A stretch of DNA of 64,000 nucleotides from Halobacteriovorax marinus SJ (GTDB taxonomy: Bacteria > Bdellovibrionota > Bacteriovoracia > Bacteriovoracales > Bacteriovoracaceae): the NCBI RefSeq assembly GCF_000210915.2, contig NC_016620.1, positions 1,302,001 through 1,366,000 of the forward strand. Reading direction: 5' to 3'. Positions within the stretch are counted from its first letter, which is position 1. Each line of letters begins with the position of its first letter. Position numbers and translations under genes: made by a program. Under the pieces are notes generated by a model, which did not search any database, was not told the origin of the DNA, and saw only the letters and a list, made by a program, of their open reading frames with translations. This document shows positions 43,796-52,976 of the stretch, piece by piece.

Positions 43796-44660
43796 GATTT
43801 ACCCCTTTTTTATTATTTGCATCCTTGCTGTCTTTTTCTTCCTTAATTCTTTCTAATTCAATATCAATTTTCTTATTTAATTCTCTTGAAGCTGTAGCGA
43901 TTTCATCAATAATTGTCGCTCTTTGTTTTCCGATAATTTCTTTTGCTTCTGCGTAGTTTCCAAGCTCATAATAAAGGAGGGCGACATATAATGAGATATC
44001 TTCTCTAGTTAATTGCTTAGAATTAAATTTTCCCGCCCAGTAATTTGCTCTTTTATAGTCTTTACTAGCAATTTCGATGGTCATCATGGAAAGTATTAGG
44101 TCAACATCACCTTGATTCTTTCTTACTAGAGGAGTGATAAGAGACCTTGCTTTTTCTAAGTGATTAAACTTGATATAAAGCTGCGCCAAGTTATACTTTG
44201 GTACATTAGATGTAGGAGCTAATTTAATAGACTTTTCTAAAAGTGGAAAAGCATCATCAAAGTTTCTGGCCTTCATTGCTACTAGAGCTTTATTATTCAA
44301 AATAGCGGCTTGAGTGTATTTAGACCCAGAAAGGGCGTAATCATAGTAGAAGTTGGCCTTTAAGTGACTTCCATATAATTGATAGCAAATACCAATATAG
44401 AGCCAGTACTTTTCGTTAGTCTTATACTCACCAAGCTTATCTTGAAATGATTTAAGAGACGTCGAAAAGCTCCCACGATAGCAATTTGAGAGTTCTTTTT
44501 TTAAGAAGTCATTCTCATTTACCTGGGTAAGCCTTGTATGTCCAAATCTCATGAATGATTCATTTGAGAATGCATCATCGTTATTATCTAACTTACTCAC
44601 AATCTTATGAGATCCACAACTTGCTAATAGTAGTAGAGATATTACTGTAAGTATCTTCAT
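43776..44660 (-). CDS. TPR lipoprotein (GltE/AglT-like)
   Basis: A 294-residue lipoprotein: lipobox L-A-S-C with Cys15, then tandem TPR helices from about 70 to 240 (for example W-L-Y-I-G-I-C-Y-Q-L-Y-G, A-A-I-L-N-N-K-A-L-V-A, V-P-K-Y-N-L-A-Q-L-Y) and a charged C-terminal coil. In Myxococcus, GltE is a TPR lipoprotein in the outer membrane that connects the periplasmic machine to surface components. The similarity in size, export class and position supports this role. Overlaps neighbours by 1 and 20 bp. Confidence 0.72.
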   Translation of the reverse strand: MKILTVISLLLLASCGSHKIVSKLDNNDDAFSNESFMRFGHTRLTQVNENDFLKKELSNCYRGSFSTSLKSFQDKLGEYKTNEKYWLYIGICYQLYGSHLKANFYYDYALSGSKYTQAAILNNKALVAMKARNFDDAFPLLEKSIKLAPTSNVPKYNLAQLYIKFNHLEKARSLITPLVRKNQGDVDLILSMMTIEIASKDYKRANYWAGKFNSKQLTREDISLYVALLYYELGNYAEAKEIIGKQRATIIDEIATASRELNKKIDIELERIKEEKDSKDANNKKGVNRVAVKN

Positions 44661-47539
44661 TACTTCATACCTTGGTTATCTAATGAAATAACTAATTGGG
44701 ATGCTGGATATCTCATTAATACTTCAGTTCTTATATTTCTTTCATTTAAGAAATTATAATTGTCATAAGAGAGAATATTATTCGCTTTAATTGTATTCTT
44801 AGTCTGCTCTTTATAAGAGTCGACCTCTTTTTTGATCTTATGGTAGAGAGGGGCCATTCCTCCAATAAACATTTTTATTTCTTCAGAGTTAAATCCCTTT
44901 GGTCTATAGGCCTTAATGCTTACTAGGAATTCTTCATACTTCTTAGAGATAAAATAGCTAACTTTAGGAGTCATGATTTGATGTTTGAAGTCTTGAATCT
45001 TAGAGCCTTGTTGAACTATTCTTTTTATTAGTGCGAAATTTGACTCAATCTCTTTGTTAAATATATCCCCATTAAATTCAATATTACTGAATTTAAATTC
45101 TACTTTCTCGTACTGTAGAATATATGAGTTGTATGACATGATTTGATAAACTTTATTTGATTGATTACTTTTTAAAATATTAATCATCTCATTAGCATTC
45201 TTGTATTCGTTCTTTGCGCTATATTGCCAGTATCTATTTTCGGCAAGAGTGTTGATAAGATCTTTCTTGATGAAGTTAGGATAGAGTGCTGTATAAAATT
45301 TTAACTTCTTTAAATCGCCCTCTGTGGCGAAGTCTCTAGCGTATCTCTCAATATCAGTCTTTATAATATCGAGATTAATTGAGCACTTTGTAGATAGTTT
45401 ATTAAGTATTTTAACTGCTTTATAATTATTCTCAATAATTGAATAATTTAAGGCCTTCTTAAAAATACTATTCTTTGATTTAAACTCTTTAGAACAATAC
45501 TTATTTAAAGATGTATAACTTAGAGATAGTGCTTTTTTAAATTCCTGTGCTTGAGCATACTCAGTTATAACTCTGTCAATTGTTGTGATCTCTTTGAAGA
45601 TCTCTTGTTGAGTGTCAATTGATAAACTATACTTTAGCCACTTCCAAGATGTTGCAATATCATTTTGTTTTAAGGCAAGTAGTGAAAGTCTAAAAGACGT
45701 CTGTATTTTAATCTTAAGAGGGTACTTTTCATTTTCAAGTATTGTTAAGTAACTTTGCTTAGCTTTTGCATAATCACCTGATGCAATTGTTTTATCAATT
45801 TCATTAAAGAGGAGACCAGCTAAAATTACGACTGCTTTTTTAATATAGACTTTCTCAAAAGATAGAAAACCTTTATTGAATTCTCCTATCCAGTGAGAGA
45901 TTTCTTGAACATCTTTCATTTTTACATAATGATCAAAGACCTTAGCAAACATTCCTTTCTGTGATTTTATATCCTGTGGGAAGTGGAAGTTGTAGGCCTT
46001 TACAACATTAATTGCTTGCTTTAACTTCTTCTTTTTAAAGTAGATTGTGAAGAGCTTGGGATAGATTAGCTGACTTTTCTTATCTTTAGGCCATAGACTT
46101 ACATGGTTACTGTAAACATAAGTTTTATACTTATAGTTAGATTGACCAGTCTCTTCTAACTTCGTTAATGTGGCCAAGAGAGAGTTTATGACTTTCTTTG
46201 AGAAAGCGTCATCCCATTTTTCTTTCTTTTCCTTTTTCACTAATTCTAAGACTGTAGAGTACTTCTTATAGGCCCTTTCAAATAGTCTCACTGAGTATAG
46301 TGTCTCGGCCTGGAAGAAGAGGTATTCATTCTTCTTGGTAGAATCTATATTGATCAGAATTTCAAAGTAGGTGAGGATATTATTTAATTTCCTCTCATTA
46401 AGTGCACCAGCTGTGAATTGTTCTCTTTTTGAGAGTCTAATTTGTAAATAACCTACGTATGATTTAATTGATGAAATTGAAACTTCTAGTTCTTCATCTT
46501 TTAAATGTTTAAGATCATATATTTTTGAAAGCTCTTTTGCTGAGCTTAAATGCATTTCTTCTTGCTTAAATGTTCTATAGAACTCTAGGTTATAATTATA
46601 ATAAATAATTTGTTCGCTAAATTGCTTTCTTTCTTTTGCTTGGGCGAGTCCTTTTACTAGAATATCATTTACTTCTTCAAACTTCTTTGTCGTCTGAGCT
46701 CTAGTGGCCATTTTTGTAATATATTCTGCTGGTTCTTCAACATTTTCTAGGTAGAACTTTACCCCTTCATTTATTTTATCATTCTGAATATAGAATATAC
46801 TAATGGCGTCTAAGACCTGAGATTCAACAGTTACGTAACGTGGACTCTTACTTATTTGATAGGCCTTAAGAATATGCTCAAGACCTAGGGCCAATCTCTT
46901 AACTTTCAATAAACACCAAGCAAGATTATAGTGATGCTTTGCATACCACTCGTCACCTTCATTCTTAATTACATCAATATAGTACTTGATGGCCCTGCTA
47001 TACTTTTTGTCGTTATAATATAGTTCTGCTAGGGCCGTTTTAATACTGTGTACAATAGGGGATGCGTGAGGAGCTACTCTAAGGGATTTCTTTAAGTAGT
47101 ACTCTGTTTTTTTACCCTTGTTGAAATCTCTCTCATTGAGAGCAAGTGTATAATAGATTGCTCCATTACTTCTATAGTTAGGCCATCTCTTTGTAATATA
47201 GAGACCAAGTTTCTCTACCTTCTTATTTAATAATGCTGATTGCTTGAAGAAATGTCTTTTCTTAAGCTTTGGGTTTCTATTCTTTAAAAACCTATTATTC
47301 TCTTCTTCTTTTATTATTTTTAAATTCTCAGAGTATAGCTCAAGTAGTCTATATTCTAGATTTGGTCCTCTTTTTCTTATCTTCTTAATTGTTTTGATTT
47401 CACCATGAATCATCTTCACCAGGCGATTTCTCTTGTTCTTTTCAAAAGAGAGAGCTTTCTTCTCAGCACTATAAGTGTTTAAAGATATTAAAGTTATGAA
47501 TATGAAGTAACTAATAAATTTCATTATATTAATTCTCAC
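44660..47539 (-). CDS. Large periplasmic TPR protein (GltD/AgmU-like)
   Basis: A 959-residue protein with a signal peptide (about 6-23 from the second start) and TPR-like helix pairs along most of its length, such as L-A-E-L-Y-Y-N-D-K-K-Y-S-R-A-I-K-Y-Y and A-W-C-L-L-K-V-K-R-L-A-L-G. Rich in Lys, Ile and Asn. In the Glt system the large TPR protein GltD forms a periplasmic bridge; size and context fit. The start may be GTG 47539 or ATG 47524; the former overlaps the TolR gene by 11 bp. Confidence 0.7.
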   Translation of the reverse strand: MRINIMKFISYFIFITLISLNTYSAEKKALSFEKNKRNRLVKMIHGEIKTIKKIRKRGPNLEYRLLELYSENLKIIKEEENNRFLKNRNPKLKKRHFFKQSALLNKKVEKLGLYITKRWPNYRSNGAIYYTLALNERDFNKGKKTEYYLKKSLRVAPHASPIVHSIKTALAELYYNDKKYSRAIKYYIDVIKNEGDEWYAKHHYNLAWCLLKVKRLALGLEHILKAYQISKSPRYVTVESQVLDAISIFYIQNDKINEGVKFYLENVEEPAEYITKMATRAQTTKKFEEVNDILVKGLAQAKERKQFSEQIIYYNYNLEFYRTFKQEEMHLSSAKELSKIYDLKHLKDEELEVSISSIKSYVGYLQIRLSKREQFTAGALNERKLNNILTYFEILINIDSTKKNEYLFFQAETLYSVRLFERAYKKYSTVLELVKKEKKEKWDDAFSKKVINSLLATLTKLEETGQSNYKYKTYVYSNHVSLWPKDKKSQLIYPKLFTIYFKKKKLKQAINVVKAYNFHFPQDIKSQKGMFAKVFDHYVKMKDVQEISHWIGEFNKGFLSFEKVYIKKAVVILAGLLFNEIDKTIASGDYAKAKQSYLTILENEKYPLKIKIQTSFRLSLLALKQNDIATSWKWLKYSLSIDTQQEIFKEITTIDRVITEYAQAQEFKKALSLSYTSLNKYCSKEFKSKNSIFKKALNYSIIENNYKAVKILNKLSTKCSINLDIIKTDIERYARDFATEGDLKKLKFYTALYPNFIKKDLINTLAENRYWQYSAKNEYKNANEMINILKSNQSNKVYQIMSYNSYILQYEKVEFKFSNIEFNGDIFNKEIESNFALIKRIVQQGSKIQDFKHQIMTPKVSYFISKKYEEFLVSIKAYRPKGFNSEEIKMFIGGMAPLYHKIKKEVDSYKEQTKNTIKANNILSYDNYNFLNERNIRTEVLMRYPASQLVISLDNQGMK

Positions 47540-48056
47540 TCTTTACAATAAATTTAAACTTTGGAAATCCTGCTGTTGCACTTGCATGCATTACTTTTTG
47601 CATATCTGCGTATGAGAGAGATTGATCTAGTACAATATTAATTTGTTTATTTGATCTCTCTTTACTCTTGATTAGATCTTTATCAACTGATGAGAGATTT
47701 CTACTTTTAAACTCTTTAAGCTCCTTATCTCCCTTCTCTTTTAATTCTTTTAGCTTCTTCGATAGAAAAGCTATATTAGAGTTAGACTTTGGAATTTTTC
47801 CTACCTGCTTATTGTCAATAAAGATCTCTCTACTCTTATTAACTTGTATTGTTACAGATTGGTTACCGTGTAGGGTAGAGATTGAATCTGGTAGTTCTAA
47901 ATTATCAGTTAAGTCCAATTTTAGATCAGATGGGTTATAACTCTTTAATAGAAATACTAGAAGTATAACTAAGATATCTAGTAGAGATGTAATATCTATA
48001 TCTAGATCTTTTTTACTCTTCTTTATAACTGAACGTCTCTTATTTCTAAGTGCCAT
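47529..48056 (-). CDS. ExbD/TolR-type motor subunit (AglQ/AglS-like)
   Basis: A 175-residue protein with a basic start, one helix D-I-T-S-L-L-D-I-L-V-I-L-L-V-F-L carrying the proton-binding Asp, and a periplasmic domain ending in the ExbD-like Q-I-N-I-V-L-D-Q-S-L-S-Y-A-D-M-Q-K-V. A second TolR-type gene lies just upstream. A single TolQ with two TolR-like proteins is the AglR-AglQ-AglS arrangement that powers Myxococcus gliding. Which of the two corresponds to AglQ or AglS I cannot say. A charged insert of about 40 residues (K-E-L-K-E-K-G-D-K-E-L) is extra to the fold. Confidence 0.82.
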   Translation of the reverse strand: MALRNKRRSVIKKSKKDLDIDITSLLDILVILLVFLLKSYNPSDLKLDLTDNLELPDSISTLHGNQSVTIQVNKSREIFIDNKQVGKIPKSNSNIAFLSKKLKELKEKGDKELKEFKSRNLSSVDKDLIKSKERSNKQINIVLDQSLSYADMQKVMHASATAGFPKFKFIVKSEN

Positions 48057-48065
48057 AAAATCACC

Positions 48066-48578
48066 TTATATAACAGTTTCAAAAATAATTTGATCAAATA
48101 AAGTCTTTGTTCTTACAAGTTTTCCCTTCTTCGATTTAGCTGAAAGCTCTGGGAATTCACTTCCTACACCAGTTACTGAATCCATGATTTTTACAATTTG
48201 TTTGTAATTTACACTCTTTGAAGGGCTAATAATGATAGATCTCTCTTCAATATTCTTTAATTTAATATCAATTAAGATCTTTTTAAGTTTGGAGAGATCG
48301 AATTCTTCACCTAATTTTGTAATTTTTGACTTAGTTGTTCCTTCAACACCAGTCTTTATTTCTATTTCGTTATTCGATATCTTCAGAGTTAAATTGAGTG
48401 GCTTTTCATCACTTTTCTGAGTATCAATTGTTGCAATTGCAGGTGCATCACTTCCAATCTCATAGATCTCTACAAATTGAGCACTCATCAGTAAAAAGAA
48501 GATGAATATAAATACTGCATCTAGTATCGGAATTAAATTCAATTTAGGAATTTCTTTCTTTTCTCTTCTTGTTCTCAT
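48066..48578 (-). CDS. ExbD/TolR-type motor subunit, second copy
   Basis: A 170-residue paralogue with helix L-I-P-I-L-D-A-V-F-I-F-I-F-F-L-L (Asp in the proton position) and a ~120-residue periplasmic domain ending with I-I-I-S-P-S-K-S-V-N-Y-K-Q-I-V-K-I-M. It shares little sequence with the neighbouring copy, so the duplication is old and the two probably form a heteromeric motor with the TolQ-like channel. Gaps of 9 and 22 bases to its neighbours put it in the same operon. Confidence 0.82.
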   Translation of the reverse strand: MRTRREKKEIPKLNLIPILDAVFIFIFFLLMSAQFVEIYEIGSDAPAIATIDTQKSDEKPLNLTLKISNNEIEIKTGVEGTTKSKITKLGEEFDLSKLKKILIDIKLKNIEERSIIISPSKSVNYKQIVKIMDSVTGVGSEFPELSAKSKKGKLVRTKTLFDQIIFETVI

Positions 48579-48600
48579 TTTCTACCCCTAAAAAATATCT

Positions 48601-49302
48601 CTATGCTGCTTCGCTAGTGCTCTTTGGCAATGGAGGCATTTTTCTTTTCTTTGTTCCTAGAAGGTCCACAAGCTTAAGTGAGTATTCTTCAATTTCAGCT
48701 ATGATCTTTTCACTCTTATTAGAGAGAATATTATGAATAACCATAATACTGATAGCAGAAATAAGCCCAAATGCTGTCGTGTTCATCGCTTTCGAAATAC
48801 CAAGAGCTAGTAGCTTTGCTTTTGATGATGGGTCAGCATTGGCAACGGCTGCAAATGATTCAATTAGACCGTAGATTGTTCCAAGTAGACCGATTAGAGT
48901 AGAAACGTTAGCAACAAGCCCTAAATAACTCATACGCTTATCTACTTTTGGTGTAACCTCTAGTATCGTTGAATCTACGGCGTCTTGGATTTGGTCTTTT
49001 TCTTGATTGGCCCTTTTAAGACCTGACTTTAATACCATTGGTAAAATGGCCTTAGAGTTAGAACAGCTCTGTATGGCCTTCTCTACGTCATTATTTAGAA
49101 CATGTTTTTTAATCATATTCATTAGTGAGTTACCGTCGATATCATAACTGAAGAGTGACTTAATTCTCTCTAGCGCTATTGCGATACCAAATGTCCAAGT
49201 TGCAAGAATAATCCACATGAATATCCCACCTTCATCCATGAAAATAGCTAATGTTTGTAAGAATGATTGATCCGTCACAGTCTGTGCTACTTGATTATCC
49301 AT
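48601..49302 (-). CDS. MotA/TolQ/ExbB-type channel subunit (AglR-like)
   Basis: A 233-residue membrane protein. A helix near 25-45 (W-I-I-L-A-T-W-T-F-G-I-A), a cytoplasmic stretch, then the conserved pair M-S-Y-L-G-L-V-A-N-V-S-T-L-I-G-L-L-G-T and A-M-N-T-T-A-F-G-L-I-S-A, the TolQ/ExbB channel core with its Thr pair. With the two TolR-like proteins it should form the proton-driven motor. The ORF order (channel, then both TolR genes) matches the aglRQS locus. Confidence 0.87.
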   Translation of the reverse strand: MDNQVAQTVTDQSFLQTLAIFMDEGGIFMWIILATWTFGIAIALERIKSLFSYDIDGNSLMNMIKKHVLNNDVEKAIQSCSNSKAILPMVLKSGLKRANQEKDQIQDAVDSTILEVTPKVDKRMSYLGLVANVSTLIGLLGTIYGLIESFAAVANADPSSKAKLLALGISKAMNTTAFGLISAISIMVIHNILSNKSEKIIAEIEEYSLKLVDLLGTKKRKMPPLPKSTSEAA

Positions 49303-49312
49303 TTTCTACCCC

Positions 49313-49552
49313 TTATCTTAAATTTCTTATGTCTTTTATTGATTCTTCATTAAAGTCGAATTTTTCATAGAGCGCTCGCTCAAATACTTTTCTATCTCTT
49401 TCTTTAACCGATAAATCACCTGGGGCAAGGAGTTGACCTTTAACCTCTAGATTTCCTAAGTCAAAGCTTTCGTATTTCTTATATTCGACAATGACATTCT
49501 TATCATTTGCATATGTACTAAAGCTTAATAGCAAGATTATTAAAACTCTCAT
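49313..49552 (-). CDS. Small periplasmic protein of the gliding operon (CglF-like?)
   Basis: A 79-residue protein: signal peptide (1-15, ending T-Y-A-N) and a short mature part with F-D-L-G-N-L-E-V-K-G-Q-L-L-A-P-G-D and an Arg/Glu-rich helix ending in F-N-E-E-S-I-K-D-I-R. The G-x-L-x-x-P plus R-D-R-K-V-F-E-R pattern recalls short proteins found next to gliding genes in myxobacteria, such as CglF, but the link is weak. Two bases separate it from the TPR gene, so it is surely part of the operon. Confidence 0.65.
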   Translation of the reverse strand: MRVLIILLLSFSTYANDKNVIVEYKKYESFDLGNLEVKGQLLAPGDLSVKERDRKVFERALYEKFDFNEESIKDIRNLR

Positions 49553-49554
49553 CT

Positions 49555-50991
49555 CTACCTCTTACTTACTTTCTTCTTAACGTTTACAGTCGTGCAATTA
49601 GACTTTAGACCGTATGAGTAATCTCCTAGTTCATCGGCCCAGAACGAACCTTCAAAATTCCAGAAATCATCATCTATAGTCATTTTTACGTTATCTAAGC
49701 TCCCACGACTTCTATTTGAGATAAGCTCTTTATTGCTATATAAGAGACTTCTTTTCTTAGACATAATTTCTAATTTGATATTAAACATTTCATAACTATA
49801 TTTATGAATATCGTTAATAAATGTGAACATCTCTTTTTTTACGTAATGATTTAAGTGTTGAGTACGCCAATTAATAGATCTCTCAACTTGCTTAATTAAA
49901 TACTTTGTAAATTGATTTTGCTTTCTCTTATTTAAGTATTTCAGCTCATTCTTAGCTTTCTTAAAGCTCACTAAGTCGACACTAAACTTAACTTTCTTTC
50001 TGATTTGAGTTACAAGATTTCTAATATATGGGTTTAGCTCTTGCGTTTCCTTAAGTGAGCTAAATACTAGATTGATGAAGTAGGTATGTGAGTCTTTATT
50101 TGGTAAGACTATCTTCTTTAACTCATCACTTCTAGACTTAAATACTTTATAGTATTGATCAATAGTAGCTAAACTGTCATTGTAAAGACATAATCTATAG
50201 TAGTTTAACGCATTAAGAACCTCTGACTCTGGAAAGAAATAACTTGAGAGTAGAGGTGATCTATAAGTAACGACTAGACCAAGTGATCTATTAAAGTCTT
50301 CTAGGTAATAATTTGCCCAAGCCTTCTCAATTAATGTGTATGGCCATCTATAAGATGTTTTTGGTATCTCATTATAAGTTTGTATGGCCTTAGCATATTG
50401 CTTTTGCTTGTAGTAAAGTCTTGCAATATGCATTGTGCATGATTCACTTAATACAGTGAAGTATCTCTTTAATTTCTCTTTATCTGATTTTTTCTTATAG
50501 TCATTTGCGACTTTAATACATTTCTCAAATCTATCTTTAGATCTTGAGATATCACCAAGAATTTCTCTTGCTGTACCAGCTGTATATAAGGCCTCTGGTG
50601 CAAAACGGTTATTTAGAGGGATTCTCTCTGCTACAATAACTGCATTCTTATAATTCTTTTGTCTAAACATTTTCAATGCATAGATTAATTGTAGCGTTGG
50701 TGAATCGTGCTTTATAAGGTCTTTATTTGATAGACCGGCAAGAGAATTTGATCCCGATTTTAAAATTAAAATCTCAAGCTTTTCTTCAAAATCCTTATCT
50801 AGTTTCTCTGACTCTATAATGTGTTCTGCAGCGAACGCAAGTGAAGAGAAGTAGTACTTAGACTTAAATAATTCATTAAATATTTTTAGGTTCTTACCTT
50901 TCTCATTCGAAAAGAATGTTTTCTCTGCTACACCAAAATGGGCGTTAGCTGAAAAAGTAAATAAAAGAACCATTGATAGTAGTAATTTCAT
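49555..50991 (-). CDS. Periplasmic TPR protein (GltC-like)
   Basis: A 478-residue exported protein with a signal peptide (1-17, S-A-N-A then H). TPR-like repeats span about 30-330 (A-P-E-A-L-Y-T-A-G-T-A-R, A-R-L-Y-Y-K-Q-K-Q-Y-A-K-A-I-Q-T-Y), followed by a long helical coiled part to about 440. In the Glt model, GltC is a TPR protein of the periplasmic/outer-membrane complex encoded next to GltA/GltB barrels; here a barrel gene also lies 9 bases upstream. Two Cys near the N-terminal TPR region and one near the end. Confidence 0.68.
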   Translation of the reverse strand: MKLLLSMVLLFTFSANAHFGVAEKTFFSNEKGKNLKIFNELFKSKYYFSSLAFAAEHIIESEKLDKDFEEKLEILILKSGSNSLAGLSNKDLIKHDSPTLQLIYALKMFRQKNYKNAVIVAERIPLNNRFAPEALYTAGTAREILGDISRSKDRFEKCIKVANDYKKKSDKEKLKRYFTVLSESCTMHIARLYYKQKQYAKAIQTYNEIPKTSYRWPYTLIEKAWANYYLEDFNRSLGLVVTYRSPLLSSYFFPESEVLNALNYYRLCLYNDSLATIDQYYKVFKSRSDELKKIVLPNKDSHTYFINLVFSSLKETQELNPYIRNLVTQIRKKVKFSVDLVSFKKAKNELKYLNKRKQNQFTKYLIKQVERSINWRTQHLNHYVKKEMFTFINDIHKYSYEMFNIKLEIMSKKRSLLYSNKELISNRSRGSLDNVKMTIDDDFWNFEGSFWADELGDYSYGLKSNCTTVNVKKKVSKR

Positions 50992-51000
50992 TTTATTTCC

Positions 51001-51726
51001 TTAAAAGCTAAAGCCTACTGATAAAATAGCATCTGTTGTTCCTCTCATCTTAGAAGATGATGGAACAGAATTGATAACTGGACCTGGTGCCTTATACATC
51101 GTTCTTTGAAGATCTATTCCGATAAACCAATTCTTAGAAGCGTGTACTCTAAGTCCTGTCTTGGCAACAGCACCTGTGTAGGACTCACTTGTAAATGTTG
51201 AAGATAGGTTAGGGTCTGATACAGTATCCTTATTTGACTCTGTATCTATTTTAGCTACACCTAATCCGAAGCTCCAATCAAAGTAGATAATTTTATTGAA
51301 TGTATTAATCTTTCCATAGAATGGAGACCATACACCCATAATCCCGTAAGAAGATGTTAGTCTTCTAATGAATGGAACACTTTGATTAATTCTTTGAAGG
51401 TTCTCATAAGCTTCATTATTTTTATTTGAGTAGCTATTGTAGAAACCTTCGATGGCCCACTCTTCATTTAGGTAGTAACCTGTTCTAAAGTTAATACCTG
51501 ATGTATCTTGGTATTCTCCACTTAAGTTTGAAAGATATCCAAGTTGGGCATAGATAGTATTTTTCTTCTTATATAATTTATTTTGTAGAACATAAACTTT
51601 CTTGTCAGGATCTAACCAGAGAAATTTATAGAGATCACTTTCATCTGCTTGGACCTTGAAAGATGACGCTCCGATTGTGAGCGCCATCATTGTATATGTT
51701 AATTTTCTACCCCTAGATAATTTCAT
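51001..51726 (-). CDS. Outer-membrane barrel of the gliding operon (GltA/GltB-like, OMP_myx_plus type)
   Basis: A 241-residue protein with a signal peptide (1-27). The mature start D-P-D-K-K-V-Y-V-L-Q-N-K-L-Y-K-K-K is the characteristic lead-in of the outer-membrane barrel family found in myxobacterial gliding loci. About eight amphipathic strands follow and the chain ends in a terminal F-S-F strand, the outer-membrane barrel signal. In Myxococcus GltA, GltB and GltH form the outer-membrane platform. It overlaps the VWA lipoprotein gene by one base. Confidence 0.78.
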   Translation of the reverse strand: MKLSRGRKLTYTMMALTIGASSFKVQADESDLYKFLWLDPDKKVYVLQNKLYKKKNTIYAQLGYLSNLSGEYQDTSGINFRTGYYLNEEWAIEGFYNSYSNKNNEAYENLQRINQSVPFIRRLTSSYGIMGVWSPFYGKINTFNKIIYFDWSFGLGVAKIDTESNKDTVSDPNLSSTFTSESYTGAVAKTGLRVHASKNWFIGIDLQRTMYKAPGPVINSVPSSSKMRGTTDAILSVGFSF

Positions 51727-52976
51727 TAATTAAACTCCTGTGTTTCAACAGCATAGCTAATCTCAATATTTGAACCTTCGTTTGGAACTTTATCTTGTTC
51801 AAACTTGATCGATCTAGACTGATTGTCATAGGTATAACCTGAACTTACTTTCGAACCATTAACACTTACTTCTACCTTGTCTTCATATGGTTTATTAGAG
51901 AGTGCAAAACTATCGATTAAGTTTACAATTTTTCCACCCATCTCTCTTAAAACTTGGTAGAAGTCATTCTTAATATGAGATGTCACACCACCAGTTTTAT
52001 CACTTACCTCAAGGTATCTATGTCCAATGGTCTCCCAGCTATTTCCAGTCTTCTTTGTATTAACAATTGAATACAACTTGATTAGACCCGATGACTTTTT
52101 AAGTTCTTTAAAGAAGTCTACATAAGACTGTGCTGTTGAGGATGATTGATCTTCTTCATCAGATACGTAGACAACAACAAGATAAGCTTCATTTCTCATC
52201 CAATTCTCTAGGTATCTATTTACAAATGATTTAGACGTTCTAAGTCCTTGCTCTCTACCTGACCCTCTTGTCCCCACTTTAATACAGCTTGCAAAGTCTT
52301 TTACAAATTTGCTTTCATTTGAAGTAGCAGCATTAGAGTCAAGAATTCTAAAATCACATACAGATCGACCATCTTTACTACTTGTTCCATCTGTAGTTGT
52401 AATCGCCATTTTAAAGTCGATTTTCTTTTCTAAGAATTCATGTATGAAGACATCAAAGTTATAGGCCAGAGCTTTTTGCTCATCACCCATTGAACCTGAG
52501 TCATCCACAACCCAAAGAATGTCTACTTTACCTTCTTTAGCCTCAGTCTGAGTAAACTTCTCAACCACATTCTTTAAAGTAATACCTGGTTCAGTAGGCT
52601 CAGTTGGTTCTGTCGGATCAGTTGGTTCCGTCACTACTGGGTCCGTTGGATCAGTAGGATTTGTCGGATCAGTTGGTTCTGTTACGACTGGGTCAGTTGG
52701 ATCCGTAGGATTAGTAGGATCTGTTGGCTCTGTTACAACAGGGTCTGTAGGATCTGTTGGAGTCGTAGGGTCAGTAGGTTCCGTTACTACTGGAACTTCT
52801 GGCTCACTAGGATTTGGAACTGGGATCTCAATTTCTGTTGGGAGATCATTATCAGCTACACCTGCTCCATTTAAAAACTTCTTTTCATAGAACTCTTGTT
52901 CATTACAAGAAGTCAGATTAATTAAAAGAGTTAAGAGTAAAAAGGTATCTCGTATCCTTGATGTTTTTAAAACCAT
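51726..52976 (-). CDS. VWA-domain surface lipoprotein (CglB-like gliding adhesin)
   Basis: A ~416-residue lipoprotein, first gene of the operon. The signal ends L-T-S-C (Cys24 from this start). A Pro/Thr/Asp/Glu linker with four 17-residue repeats follows, then a von Willebrand A domain from about 145 with MIDAS D-D-S-G-S-M and a later Y-V-S-D-E-E-D, and a ~50-residue beta tail. Myxococcus CglB is a VWA lipoprotein of nearly the same length that binds the substrate at focal adhesions; position ahead of barrel, TPR and motor genes makes the match convincing. Start: ATG 52976 has GGAG 6 bases upstream; ATG 52988 has none. Confidence 0.8.
   Translation of the reverse strand: MVLKTSRIRDTFLLLTLLINLTSCNEQEFYEKKFLNGAGVADNDLPTEIEIPVPNPSEPEVPVVTEPTDPTTPTDPTDPVVTEPTDPTNPTDPTDPVVTEPTDPTNPTDPTDPVVTEPTDPTEPTEPTEPGITLKNVVEKFTQTEAKEGKVDILWVVDDSGSMGDEQKALAYNFDVFIHEFLEKKIDFKMAITTTDGTSSKDGRSVCDFRILDSNAATSNESKFVKDFASCIKVGTRGSGREQGLRTSKSFVNRYLENWMRNEAYLVVVYVSDEEDQSSSTAQSYVDFFKELKKSSGLIKLYSIVNTKKTGNSWETIGHRYLEVSDKTGGVTSHIKNDFYQVLREMGGKIVNLIDSFALSNKPYEDKVEVSVNGSKVSSGYTYDNQSRSIKFEQDKVPNEGSNIEISYAVETQEFN
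52587..52787 (-). repeat. Four tandem 51-bp units (17-residue Pro/Thr repeats)
   Basis: Coding repeat in the VWA lipoprotein. Each unit reads about V-T-E-P-T-D-P-T-x-P-T-D-P-T-D-P-V; the last unit drifts to T-E-P-T-E-P. It forms a stiff, acidic stalk between lipid anchor and VWA head. DNA copies differ at third positions, so they are not fresh duplications, although length change by slippage is possible. Confidence 0.85.
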
